Source of the DNA: Hungatella hathewayi WAL-18680
GTDB lineage: Bacteria > Bacillota > Clostridia > Lachnospirales > Lachnospiraceae
Reading direction: 5' to 3'
DNA: 64,000 nucleotides
NCBI RefSeq assembly: GCF_000235505.1
Contig: NZ_JH379027.1
Span: forward strand, 2,376,839 to 2,440,838
This document shows, in pieces, positions 1 to 7,423 of the stretch (positions are counted from its first letter, which is position 1; each line of letters begins with the position of its first letter). A program made the position numbers and the translations under genes. The notes below the pieces were generated by a model. That model was not told where the DNA came from. It searched no databases and saw nothing but the letters and a program-made list of their open reading frames with translations.

Positions 1-2847
1 CGGGTAGTTTTTTAGATTTTCTTCTATATTTTTATAAATTTCACTGCCAAACAGCCGCCACAGCGTGTCCTTGTTGACATCGTCCTGAAGGGCCTTGACC
101 AGAACGTCGGCGATATAGGAGATGGGGGCGTCCACCAGTTTGATGAACATTTCCCGCTGTCTGTCGGCGTCGAATTCTATCTGTAACATGATTTTCCGCT
201 TGTCGTCGATGTCCAGGGTGGAGAAGTCAATGTGGGACAGCTTTCGCAGATTGGTGTTCTCGATCTGCCGGTACAGGGCGATAATCTGCCTTGCCTGGTG
301 GGTGTGGATGTCCGTGTCAGGGAGGTGCATCAGGGTGGTATAGGAGTATTTTCCAAGCAAATCTTTGAATACAATCCGGCGGCTTTTCACCACATTGGAT
401 ATCCGGTCAATGTTGCAGTTCCCCTGGGGCTCCACCTGGTCCGCCTTCTTATTTTTGGCGTAGAGGAAGAAGTGGGGGACCTTCCGGCCGCTGTACTGTT
501 TGTAGCGGGCGGCGATGTGTTTGGGAACCGTCGGTTTGTACAGCGTTTTGGCAAAATCGATGGTGAAGTTCACATCGGCGCATCGCAGGGCAATGATTTC
601 CATGGCGTTTTTCACCTCCTCCGGGGCGCTGTTTGGGCTTAAGGTGGACCAGATTTTGGTGATTTCGTTGCTGGGCGTGCCGATGTTGCCGTGGTGGTAG
701 GCCATGACGATACCGCCAAACAGGGAGGAGTTTGACAGCTGTTCCGGGCTGGCTTTCGGCATGTCATAGAAGTTTGGTATCATGCCGTATTTGCTCTGGA
801 AGGCCTTGGCGCATTTGATGATGGTTTTGTTGTTGTGGACCAGCAGTTTGTCGCCGTCGTTGTCGTACATGAGGAGTTTGCTCATGGTATCCTTCATGCC
901 CACGTAAATGCCGTCGGATTTGGCCCATACCCGGGTCCTCTCATTTTTGCTGTTCTTCCGGATGCAGTGGGCGTGGTCTAAGTGGGGAGAGCGGAGACAG
1001 TCCACCTCCTCCTTATCCTCAAACAGATTGCAGGACACATGTCCCTCCTTCACAAATCCAAAATCCTCCAGCCTTGTTTTATCCATGTCCGTGAACCACC
1101 ACTGCAGACAGGCCAGGGTGTCGGGGATGACGAAGGTGTAGGCGCCATTGATGTTGAATTTCCCGCTCCGGAATTTTTTGATAATGCTGTCCTTGGTATT
1201 TTTCAGCAAAGTCTTCACATAAAAATCCTTCAGCATTTCCGGGTAGAGAAGGAGGGACTTTTGCAGCCAGTTCATGTTATCGTTTTTCTGGGGATTGGCG
1301 CCTAAGACATTTAGCATGCACTGGACGTTGTGGCCGATGCCGTTTAAACAGTTGATGTCGTAACTGGCCATCTGTAAAATGTCCTCGTCCGTCATTTCCG
1401 TGGTCAGTGTCTGCAAGACCTGGTAGTTGGTCTTGGCGTTTAGCAGCACGTGTTTCTCCACGTTGCAGCGGCAGGCGTCGCAGTGGTAACGCTTGAAGTT
1501 CTCCTTGTAGACCTCCCAGCCGGTCTTCAGGACGACACCCTGCCCGTCGGTGACATTTCGGTAATAGTTCCACATTTTGAACTGGGAGCGGGTGAAAATG
1601 TAGTCGACTTCCGACAGGGAGTGGGACTTTCCGTAAATGTCGGTGATTTTGTGGATGGTTTTTCCGTGCCCGGCGCACCATTCCAGGAAGGCCCGTCTGG
1701 GGCAGTAGGCCATCAGCCCCTTGATGAAGGGGAGGCGGACCATGGACGACTGCATTTTCTTCAGGGAAATGCCGAAGCCGTCGGTGAACGGGATGGAAAC
1801 GCCTCTGTTTTGGATGGACGTCTGGTGGTAACGGGACTGGATGCGGTCCATGTCGTCAATCAGGGTAATGCGCTCGTCCTTCAATTCCTTCTCCCTGGCC
1901 ACTTCCTCCTTGGGACGGCGGAAGCCTTTGGGGTACTGGGCTTTGCGGGCGCGGAGTTCCTTCAGCTGGAAGGAATTGTCCTCCAGCCGGGCCTGAAGCT
2001 GAGAGAGGGCCCGTTTGTCCTCCGGTGTTTCGGTGTAAATGCAGCGAACATCCTGGCCGGGGATTTCAAATTCGATGTCATCCACCACGATGGCCCTGTC
2101 GATGCGGAAATCGGACCAGATTTCGGTGTTGGTCTGACATAAGCTGGTGTAGGCTAAGTATTTGTTGGTGTTCATGCCGCCGTAGCGGTTGATGTCATCC
2201 ATGGAAAGGCCGCAAAAGAGGCGGTTGTGGCTGGCGTTTAACTGTTCCTCCGAGACGAAGGTGCTTTTCTTACACCGGGTCTGGCCGGCGCCGGCGGTGA
2301 AGAAGACGTAGTGTTTCTGGCGGTAGTCGAAGCCGTTGTGGATGATGGAGTCAAAGATTTCCGTATAATAGGTGACGACGCTGATAATGTCGTCGCTGTG
2401 CTCCATGTCCCGGCATCCAAAACAGCGGGTCAAATCGCTCTCGAAAATGGCGATGTCCCGGTACTGGTCCTCGTTCGTGAATTCCCGGTTGTCGTAGAGC
2501 TGGCGGGTGATGGCGGTGTTCTGTTTCAGGAGGGCGCGGAAATCGTCGGTGTGGCGGCGGATGGCGGCTTCCTGGCTGGCGTGGCGGCTCTGGCAGGCGG
2601 TTAAGTGGGCGCGGAGCCAGCGGGAGTAGGCGGTGGATTCGTCTAAGTAGGGGAGTTTGGATTGAATCAGGGACTCGGTGTAGAGGGACTCCCGGATGGC
2701 GGTTTTCAGGGCGCCGATTTCTTTATATAAGGTGTATTCCTCCTCGGTGAGAAGAGGCTCGAAACCGATGTTTAAGATTTCTATCATGGCTTTGCCGCTT
2801 CCGTAAGCGGCGTAGGTGAATTGGGTGCTGGGTTTTGATTTGTTCAT
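1..2847 (-). CDS. single-chain two-barrel (YonO/RdRP-like) RNA polymerase, C-terminus off window
   Basis: I translated the minus strand by eye from the ATG at 2845-2847: 949 codons without a stop, running off the left edge, so the C-terminus is missing. The start follows GGAGGT seven bases upstream. Residues 662-666 are DNDGD (850-864), matching the DxDGD catalytic metal-binding motif shared by multisubunit RNA polymerases, eukaryotic RdRPs and YonO-like phage polymerases. The family order fits: VRLPFIKG at 370-377 (RdRPs have a YGGYKG-type element here), a C-x2-C-x-C cluster at 456-461, RSPHLDHAHC at 619-628 (compare the RNP...HPGD element before the catalytic loop), and GNIGTPSN at 720-727, a common second-barrel signature. 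The asparagine inside DxDGD is unusual. It is second in a minus-strand operon after a 78-aa gene. Template (RNA or DNA) cannot be told. No multisubunit rpoB/rpoC features are present. Assignment is by motif, without a database search. Confidence 0.7.
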   Translation of the reverse strand, partial: MNKSKPSTQFTYAAYGSGKAMIEILNIGFEPLLTEEEYTLYKEIGALKTAIRESLYTESLIQSKLPYLDESTAYSRWLRAHLTACQSRHASQEAAIRRHTDDFRALLKQNTAITRQLYDNREFTNEDQYRDIAIFESDLTRCFGCRDMEHSDDIISVVTYYTEIFDSIIHNGFDYRQKHYVFFTAGAGQTRCKKSTFVSEEQLNASHNRLFCGLSMDDINRYGGMNTNKYLAYTSLCQTNTEIWSDFRIDRAIVVDDIEFEIPGQDVRCIYTETPEDKRALSQLQARLEDNSFQLKELRARKAQYPKGFRRPKEEVAREKELKDERITLIDDMDRIQSRYHQTSIQNRGVSIPFTDGFGISLKKMQSSMVRLPFIKGLMAYCPRRAFLEWCAGHGKTIHKITDIYGKSHSLSEVDYIFTRSQFKMWNYYRNVTDGQGVVLKTGWEVYKENFKRYHCDACRCNVEKHVLLNAKTNYQVLQTLTTEMTDEDILQMASYDINCLNGIGHNVQCMLNVLGANPQKNDNMNWLQKSLLLYPEMLKDFYVKTLLKNTKDSIIKKFRSGKFNINGAYTFVIPDTLACLQWWFTDMDKTRLEDFGFVKEGHVSCNLFEDKEEVDCLRSPHLDHAHCIRKNSKNERTRVWAKSDGIYVGMKDTMSKLLMYDNDGDKLLVHNNKTIIKCAKAFQSKYGMIPNFYDMPKASPEQLSNSSLFGGIVMAYHHGNIGTPSNEITKIWSTLSPNSAPEEVKNAMEIIALRCADVNFTIDFAKTLYKPTVPKHIAARYKQYSGRKVPHFFLYAKNKKADQVEPQGNCNIDRISNVVKSRRIVFKDLLGKYSYTTLMHLPDTDIHTHQARQIIALYRQIENTNLRKLSHIDFSTLDIDDKRKIMLQIEFDADRQREMFIKLVDAPISYIADVLVKALQDDVNKDTLWRLFGSEIYKNIEENLKNYP

Positions 2848-2891
2848 GTGAATGACCTCCGTTTGGTGAAATGGGTGTGGGTAGGAGCGGA

Positions 2892-3128
2892 TTATGGCTG
2901 CTGTGGGTGTTTTTTTGCGTTGTAGGTGGTGACGCGCTGGCGGGTTTCCGCATTTCGCAGGCATTGTTCGTCGAAACGGGCGTCGCAGACGATGCGGGAT
3001 GCGATGAAGGAGCCCTGGCGCCGGAACGGTGTTCCACTGCTCTCCGTGTCGAAGTCGGAGGGGTAGATTTCTCCGCCGTAGGTGCAGGTGTTTTTGATGT
3101 TGGTTCTGGTTGTGTTAAGTTCTTTCAT
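2892..3128 (-). CDS. small hypothetical protein upstream of the polymerase
   Basis: A 78-residue protein with start ATG at 3126-3128, preceded by a strong AGGAGG site. It ends 44 nt before the start of the polymerase-like gene on the same strand, so the two are probably cotranscribed. It is polar, has three cysteines, no membrane segment and no recognisable domain. A longer frame reaches to 3257 but lacks a ribosome site and would overlap the regulatory region. It lies just downstream of a LexA-box-like site (3169-3182), so SOS control of this operon is plausible. Function unknown. Confidence 0.6.
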   Translation of the reverse strand: MKELNTTRTNIKNTCTYGGEIYPSDFDTESSGTPFRRQGSFIASRIVCDARFDEQCLRNAETRQRVTTYNAKKHPQQP

Positions 3129-3168
3129 AGGTAAATATCCTCCTGTATTTATATTTTTGTGAAAAAAA

Positions 3169-3182
3169 CAAACATATGTTCT
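3169..3182 (-). promoter_or_regulatory. LexA (SOS)-box-like site 3, polymerase side
   Basis: Read on the minus strand the site is AGAACATATGTTTG, which differs from the Gram-positive LexA consensus CGAACRNRYGTTYG only at the first base. It lies 41 nt upstream of the small gene that begins the polymerase operon. A clear minus-strand -35/-10 pair is not visible; TATACA (minus strand, about 3190-3195) is a possible -10. Confidence 0.5.
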
Positions 3183-3250
3183 AATTCTCTGTATACTGGT
3201 TATTTCTCCATTAAAAAAATTTCTTCTCTGTTTTTTGGGGCGAACATTAT

Positions 3251-3264
3251 CGAACAAACGTTCG
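3251..3264 (+). promoter_or_regulatory. LexA (SOS) box 1
   Basis: CGAACAAACGTTCG matches the Gram-positive LexA operator consensus CGAACRNRYGTTYG at every position. It sits 8 bp upstream of the -35 of the sigma/DUF262 gene promoter and forms an inverted pair with box 2. Confidence 0.75.
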
Positions 3265-3272
3265 AAAATTCG

Positions 3273-3301
3273 TTGACAGGAACGTTTGTTCGTGCTATTC
3301 T
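3273..3301 (+). promoter_or_regulatory. sigma-A type promoter of the sigma/DUF262 fusion gene
   Basis: TTGACA (3273-3278), a 17-bp spacer, then TATTCT (3296-3301). The spacer contains LexA box 2, so a bound repressor would block RNA polymerase. TATGAT directly after is a less well spaced alternative -10. The gene start at 3377 lies about 70 nt downstream. Confidence 0.75.
3279..3292 (-). promoter_or_regulatory. LexA (SOS) box 2, inside the promoter spacer
   Basis: On the minus strand it reads CGAACAAACGTTCC, a perfect match to CGAACRNRYGTTYC. It is the mirror image of box 1 and occupies the spacer between -35 and -10, the classic position for repression by LexA. Confidence 0.75.
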
Positions 3302-3376
3302 TATGATGTAAGGAAGTGATGGAGCCGGAAGCGGATGATTTGGTATCTGTATCCGGTTCTGTGGAGGAGGTTTATT

Positions 3377-5083
3377 ATGAGAGGAGAAGAAAAACTGGAG
3401 GAGTATTATGCGGATGATGCCAGGAAGCTTCACCGGATGGTGGATGGAATCTTATCGAAGTTCGGAGGGATTTATCAGAAGGATAGAGATGATTTTTATT
3501 CTCTTGCCAACGAGGTGCTGGCGGGAGTCTGCCAGACCTATGATACGACGAAGAGTTTTGACGGATATGTGTATTCCTGTCTGAGCAACCGGATTAAGAC
3601 CGAGATGACCAGGTTGAACCGGGAGAAGCGGAAGGCGGACAGGATGTCTGTGTCCCTGGAGATGCCTGTTGGAGATGAGGAAAATGGGACTATCGGCGAT
3701 ATGCTGATGTCGGATTTCGATATGGAGAGGGAGCTGGCTGGCAGACTTTGGTTTTCCTGCGATGAGCGGATGGCAGAATATTTAAAAAAGCTGTCAGGCG
3801 TCCAGAGACAGATTGTGAAAATGAAGATGGAGGATAGAAGCGCCTCAGAAATCAGGAAAAAGCTGGGCCTATCGGAACGGCAGTATGACAGGCACTGCCG
3901 GGAGATGAAGTCCTTTGGCAGCGCCCGGATATTATACGGAAAACAGGAGAACCGGGATACCGGTTTTCAGAAGGAGGAGAAGATGACAGAAGTATTTTCC
4001 CAGACATCGGAAAAAAGCAAACAGAAGAGTTATTCCATATCATCAATCATTCGGAAGATGGACAGCTACACCTTCCGGTTTGACCACCCGGCCCAGAGGG
4101 AGGCGGAGCAGTGGAGTCCCAAGATGAAGGGAAACCTGATTTCCGACATTTTACAGGACAACCCGATCCCGGCGCTTGTATTTGCGGAGCAGATTGTGGA
4201 CGGGATGGTGATTACCTGGAATCTGGATGGGAAGCAGAAGTGTACCAATGTATATGAGTACTACCATGACGGCTTCCGAATCAGCCGGAATGTGAGGCGG
4301 TGGCTGATACGTTACCAGACCGTGATGAAGGACAAAGCGGGGCATGTGAAGCTGGCAGGCAGCTGCCCACAGTACGAGTGGAGGGAGTGCGACATCCGTG
4401 GGAAGAAGTACTCGGAGCTGCCGGCGGAACTGCAGGAGCGTTTTCATGATTACACCTTTGAGGTGACCCAGTATCTAAATTGCAGCAGTGAGGATATCTC
4501 CTACCACATTGCCCGTTACAACGAGGGAAAGCCCATGACCCAGTCCCAGAAGGGGATGGCGTATCTGGGTGAGGAGTTCGCCTCCATGGTCAAGAGCATT
4601 TCCAGCATGGATTTCTTTAAGGACAAGGGCGGTTACAAAGTATCCGAATTTCGCAATGGGACGATAAACCGTGTGGTGGTGGAGAGCATCATGGCCAGCA
4701 ATTTCCTGGAGGACTGGAAGAAACAGCAGGAAGAACTTTGCGATTACATCCGTGAAAATGCCACTGCTGAGGATTTTGAGCAGTTTGAGGAGATGGTGGA
4801 GCGGCTGTCGGCCGTGGTAAATGACGACGTGGCGGAGATGTTCGACTCGAAGGACAGCTTCCTGTGGTTCGGATTGTTCGCCAGATTCTGCAAGCTGGGT
4901 CTCCCGGATGAAATGTTCGTGGAATTCATGGACATGTTCTGGATCACGCTTCATGAGAAGGCGGTGGACGGCGTGACATTTGACGATTTAAATGGGAAAT
5001 CCACGAAGGATAAGAACGTGGTGCTGGGGAAGATGCGTCACTTGGAGCGGTTGATGATGGATTTCCTGGAGGAGAAGCGCTGA
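3377..5083 (+). CDS. sigma-70-like regions 2/4 fused to a DUF262 (ParB-like) domain
   Basis: 568 residues from ATG 3377, chosen because GGAGGAGG lies six bases upstream; an in-frame ATG at 3335 has no such site. Residues about 37-90 resemble sigma-70 region 2 (an acidic DDFYSLANE stretch, then SFDGYVYSCLSNRI). Residues 135-178 look like region 4, with a helix-turn-helix (SASEIRKKLGLSERQ). From about 220 the protein becomes DUF262-like: SISSIIRKMDSYTF, LISDILQDNPIPALVF and DGKQKCTNVYEYYHDGF, the last corresponding to the DGQQRxT element. DUF262 domains occur in GmrSD-type restriction enzymes and other phage-defence proteins. An internal ATG at 3983 has its own AAGGAGGAG, so a free DUF262 protein may also be made. 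The gene is divergent from the polymerase and sits behind two LexA boxes. The sigma part could instead be a non-transcriptional DNA-binding module. Confidence 0.7.
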   Translation: MRGEEKLEEYYADDARKLHRMVDGILSKFGGIYQKDRDDFYSLANEVLAGVCQTYDTTKSFDGYVYSCLSNRIKTEMTRLNREKRKADRMSVSLEMPVGDEENGTIGDMLMSDFDMERELAGRLWFSCDERMAEYLKKLSGVQRQIVKMKMEDRSASEIRKKLGLSERQYDRHCREMKSFGSARILYGKQENRDTGFQKEEKMTEVFSQTSEKSKQKSYSISSIIRKMDSYTFRFDHPAQREAEQWSPKMKGNLISDILQDNPIPALVFAEQIVDGMVITWNLDGKQKCTNVYEYYHDGFRISRNVRRWLIRYQTVMKDKAGHVKLAGSCPQYEWRECDIRGKKYSELPAELQERFHDYTFEVTQYLNCSSEDISYHIARYNEGKPMTQSQKGMAYLGEEFASMVKSISSMDFFKDKGGYKVSEFRNGTINRVVVESIMASNFLEDWKKQQEELCDYIRENATAEDFEQFEEMVERLSAVVNDDVAEMFDSKDSFLWFGLFARFCKLGLPDEMFVEFMDMFWITLHEKAVDGVTFDDLNGKSTKDKNVVLGKMRHLERLMMDFLEEKR

Positions 5084-5148
5084 CGGATGGAAGGGCAGAG
5101 GGAGATATGATATAATAAGATGTTGGATAGAAGAGGGGAGAGGATAAC

Positions 5149-6231
5149 ATGTATCAGACAGATAAGGAATATTTGTTTCAGAAAGTGGAACGGCAGGACA
5201 TTCCATTGGACAGTCCGGATACCACCCTGTATGTGATTGGCAATGGATTTGATATGGCCCATGGGGTTCCTTCCAGCTATGACAGATTCCGAGATTCCAT
5301 TAGTAAACGGAATCCGCTTCGGTTTACCTTGGAGAACTTTATCAAGAAAGATGATATCTGGGGTAATTTTGAGGATAGTCTGGCCTATCTTGACAGGGAA
5401 AAGATGATGGACAGCCTGGATGAAGTTTTGGATGTCATGGGAGTTTTGGAGGAGGACGATGATGAGTTTTCGGCAGCTGATTTTTTTGGAGCGACGGAGA
5501 ATGTTTCTACCCCTGTGTATCTCCTGACGCAGGAACTGCCAGATTATTTCAGAAAATGGATTAACAAGTTAAAGCCCTCTGGGGAGGGCAGGCCGCTACA
5601 AGGTTTTTTGAAGCCGGATGCGAGATATATTAATTTTAATTATACGGAATTTCTGGAAACCTTATATGGGATTCCCATGGAGCGGATTCTCTATATTCAC
5701 GGTGACAGACGTGATAAAAAGTGCAAGCTTGTGCTGGGGCACGGACATGATACTGAAGAGGTATTCCGGGAGTGGCACCAGTCTAACAAAGACCGGGAGA
5801 AATTTCAGCCGAGAAGGAAGGGGCGAAGGGGCAGATATTACAACAATGATAATCCCACCTATCTGGCGTATTTTCTCAAAGATGATTCAAAAGGCAACTG
5901 GAAAAGCCAGATGAGATACGATGCCATCAATCATACAGTTGAACTGATAGAGGATTACTATGAGGAATCTGCCAAGAAGACCACGGAGGTGCTGGTCAGG
6001 AATCAGTCCTACTTTGCCTCTTTGAGCAGCATCAAGCAGGTGGTAGTGATCGGTCATTCCCTGTCAGAAGTGGATGACCCCTATTTTAGAGAGATAATAA
6101 AGAACCATGGCAACACGCCGGATATGGAATGGTATATTAGCTGGTACAGTCCCGATGATTTGAGGAGAATTGACAGGTTTATGAAACGGATGGGACTTGA
6201 TAAAAAGCAGGTGAAACTGTTTCGGGTATAG
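5149..6231 (+). CDS. AbiH-family phage abortive-infection protein
   Basis: 360 residues with GGGGAGAGGA before the ATG. The N-terminal LYVIGNGFDMAHGVPSSYDRF block (residues about 27-47) is the hallmark of AbiH proteins: a glycine-rich nucleotide-binding-like loop followed by a Tyr/Phe element. Further conserved features are YINFNYTEFLETLYG with IHGDRRDKKCKLVLGHG, and a late VVVIGHSLSEVDDPYF. AbiH of lactococci gives phage abortive infection by an unknown mechanism. It lies 65 nt downstream of the sigma/DUF262 gene on the same strand. TATAAT at 5111-5116 could be its own -10, but no good -35 fits, so cotranscription is likely. A second AbiH-like gene is at 41783. Confidence 0.8.
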   Translation: MYQTDKEYLFQKVERQDIPLDSPDTTLYVIGNGFDMAHGVPSSYDRFRDSISKRNPLRFTLENFIKKDDIWGNFEDSLAYLDREKMMDSLDEVLDVMGVLEEDDDEFSAADFFGATENVSTPVYLLTQELPDYFRKWINKLKPSGEGRPLQGFLKPDARYINFNYTEFLETLYGIPMERILYIHGDRRDKKCKLVLGHGHDTEEVFREWHQSNKDREKFQPRRKGRRGRYYNNDNPTYLAYFLKDDSKGNWKSQMRYDAINHTVELIEDYYEESAKKTTEVLVRNQSYFASLSSIKQVVVIGHSLSEVDDPYFREIIKNHGNTPDMEWYISWYSPDDLRRIDRFMKRMGLDKKQVKLFRV

Positions 6232-6342
6232 GAGTTATTTTCCAGAGGTTTTCATTAGGGAAGGAATGATGCGGATTTCTCTACGGAGCGTAGATTGCCA
6301 TCACCGTTTCTTTCAGGTAAACTGGATGAGAGGTGAAAAATC

Positions 6343-6687
6343 ATGAATATTGCAAGAAGAAAAGAAATTTTAGAGGAATGGAAGCATCGCCACCCGGAGA
6401 TGGGAGTCATCTCGTTTCGGTGTAAGGATACCGGGGATTTGTTTTTTGGGACTTCTACGGATACGAGAGCGGATTATAACAGCAACCGTTTTAAGCTGTC
6501 CATGGGGAATCATCCAAATAAGAAGATGCAGGCGCTTTGGAATCAATATGGGGAAGATAAATTTGATTATGAAGTGGTAAAAGTGTTGAAATATGAGGAC
6601 GCGAACGAAGACCATACAGATGAATTAGAAGAACTAAGGGAAAGCTGTTTTGCGGCCAATCCACAAGCAGGGAAAATCTGGAGATAA
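6343..6687 (+). CDS. GIY-YIG-like small protein
   Basis: 114 residues, preceded by GAGAGGTG. It resembles the short Firmicutes proteins annotated as GIY-YIG nucleases: an N-terminal RRKEILEEWK helix, MGVISFRCKDTGDLFFG (strand-turn-strand in place of GIY...YIG), then RFKLSMGNHPNKKMQALWNQYG and a C-terminal ELEELRESC helix. The literal GIY and YIG triplets are absent, so nuclease activity is uncertain. It ends 23 nt before an XRE-type regulator, probably one transcription unit. Confidence 0.6.
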   Translation: MNIARRKEILEEWKHRHPEMGVISFRCKDTGDLFFGTSTDTRADYNSNRFKLSMGNHPNKKMQALWNQYGEDKFDYEVVKVLKYEDANEDHTDELEELRESCFAANPQAGKIWR

Positions 6688-6710
6688 GTGTGGCAGAAGG
6701 AGGAGAAGAG

Positions 6711-7310
6711 ATGGATTGTGCAAAAGTTGGACAATTGATATTACAGTTACGCAGGGAAAAGGGATTGACGCAGAGAGAGGTGGCGGAGCAGCTGAACATC
6801 AGCGACAAGACCGTTTCCAAATGGGAATGCGGCGTGGGCTGCCCGGATGTCTCCCTGTGGGAGGAGCTTTCCGTCCTGCTGGGAGCCGATATTCGCAAGT
6901 TATTACAGGGCGAGTTAAACCCGAACCAGCCCGATGTGGGCAAGCTGGACCGGATACAGTTCTACGTCTGTCCCACCTGTGGAAATATTCTGACAAGCAC
7001 AGGCGCGGCCACCGTTTCCTGCTGTGGCCGCCAGTTGAACCCGCTGGAGGCAGACAAAGACACCGAAGGACATGAGATAACCGTGCAGATAGTGGACAAC
7101 GAGTACTATATCACCTTCGACCACGAGATGAGCAAGGAGCATTACATCCTGTTTGCCGCCTACGTCTGCGACGACCGCGTGCTGCTGAACCGCTTTTACC
7201 CGGAGCAGGAGCCAGCCTTCCGCCTGCCGATGATGCGGAGGGCCGGGAATCTCTATTTTTACTGCACGGAGCATGGGCTTAGGGCATGCCGGTTTAAGTA
7301 TAAGATATAA
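6711..7310 (+). CDS. XRE-type HTH regulator with desulfoferrodoxin-like C-terminal domain
   Basis: 200 residues from ATG 6711, preceded by AAGGAGG at 6697-6703; an upstream in-frame start at 6690 overlaps that site. Residues 5-60 are a Cro/C1-type helix-turn-helix (LRREKGLTQREVAEQL, ISDKTVSKWE). The C-terminal half starts with a CPTCGN zinc/iron knuckle and has HEMSKEHYILF and a final YFYCTEHGL, the pattern of desulfoferrodoxin-like domains whose His/Cys residues bind iron. A role as a redox- or metal-responsive repressor is inferred. A strong terminator follows. Confidence 0.8.
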   Translation: MDCAKVGQLILQLRREKGLTQREVAEQLNISDKTVSKWECGVGCPDVSLWEELSVLLGADIRKLLQGELNPNQPDVGKLDRIQFYVCPTCGNILTSTGAATVSCCGRQLNPLEADKDTEGHEITVQIVDNEYYITFDHEMSKEHYILFAAYVCDDRVLLNRFYPEQEPAFRLPMMRRAGNLYFYCTEHGLRACRFKYKI

Positions 7311-7326
7311 AGATATAAGTAAAAAT

Positions 7327-7394
7327 AGCCAGAGAAGACTGGTATGCCCTTATTAAGTAGAAATGGGGCACCAGTCCTTCTAAGGCTGTTTTTT
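7327..7394. terminator. bidirectional intrinsic terminator
   Basis: AGCC..AGAAGACTGGT..GCCC pairs with GGGGCACCAGTCCTTCTAAGGCT, followed by T6. It separates the convergent XRE gene and DUF305 gene and can serve both. Confidence 0.8.
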
Positions 7395-7423
7395 CTTACC
7401 TGATAATTTTTTGACAAACTATC

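Noticed and set aside
1450-2142. Plus-strand open frame of 230 codons, and several others (232-642, 2311-2604), opposite the polymerase
   Set aside because: The minus-strand frame is longer, uninterrupted, has a ribosome site and carries polymerase motifs. The plus-strand frames lack these.
3335-3376. Earlier start of the sigma/DUF262 gene at 3335
   Set aside because: No ribosome site; 3377 has GGAGGAGG at the right distance.
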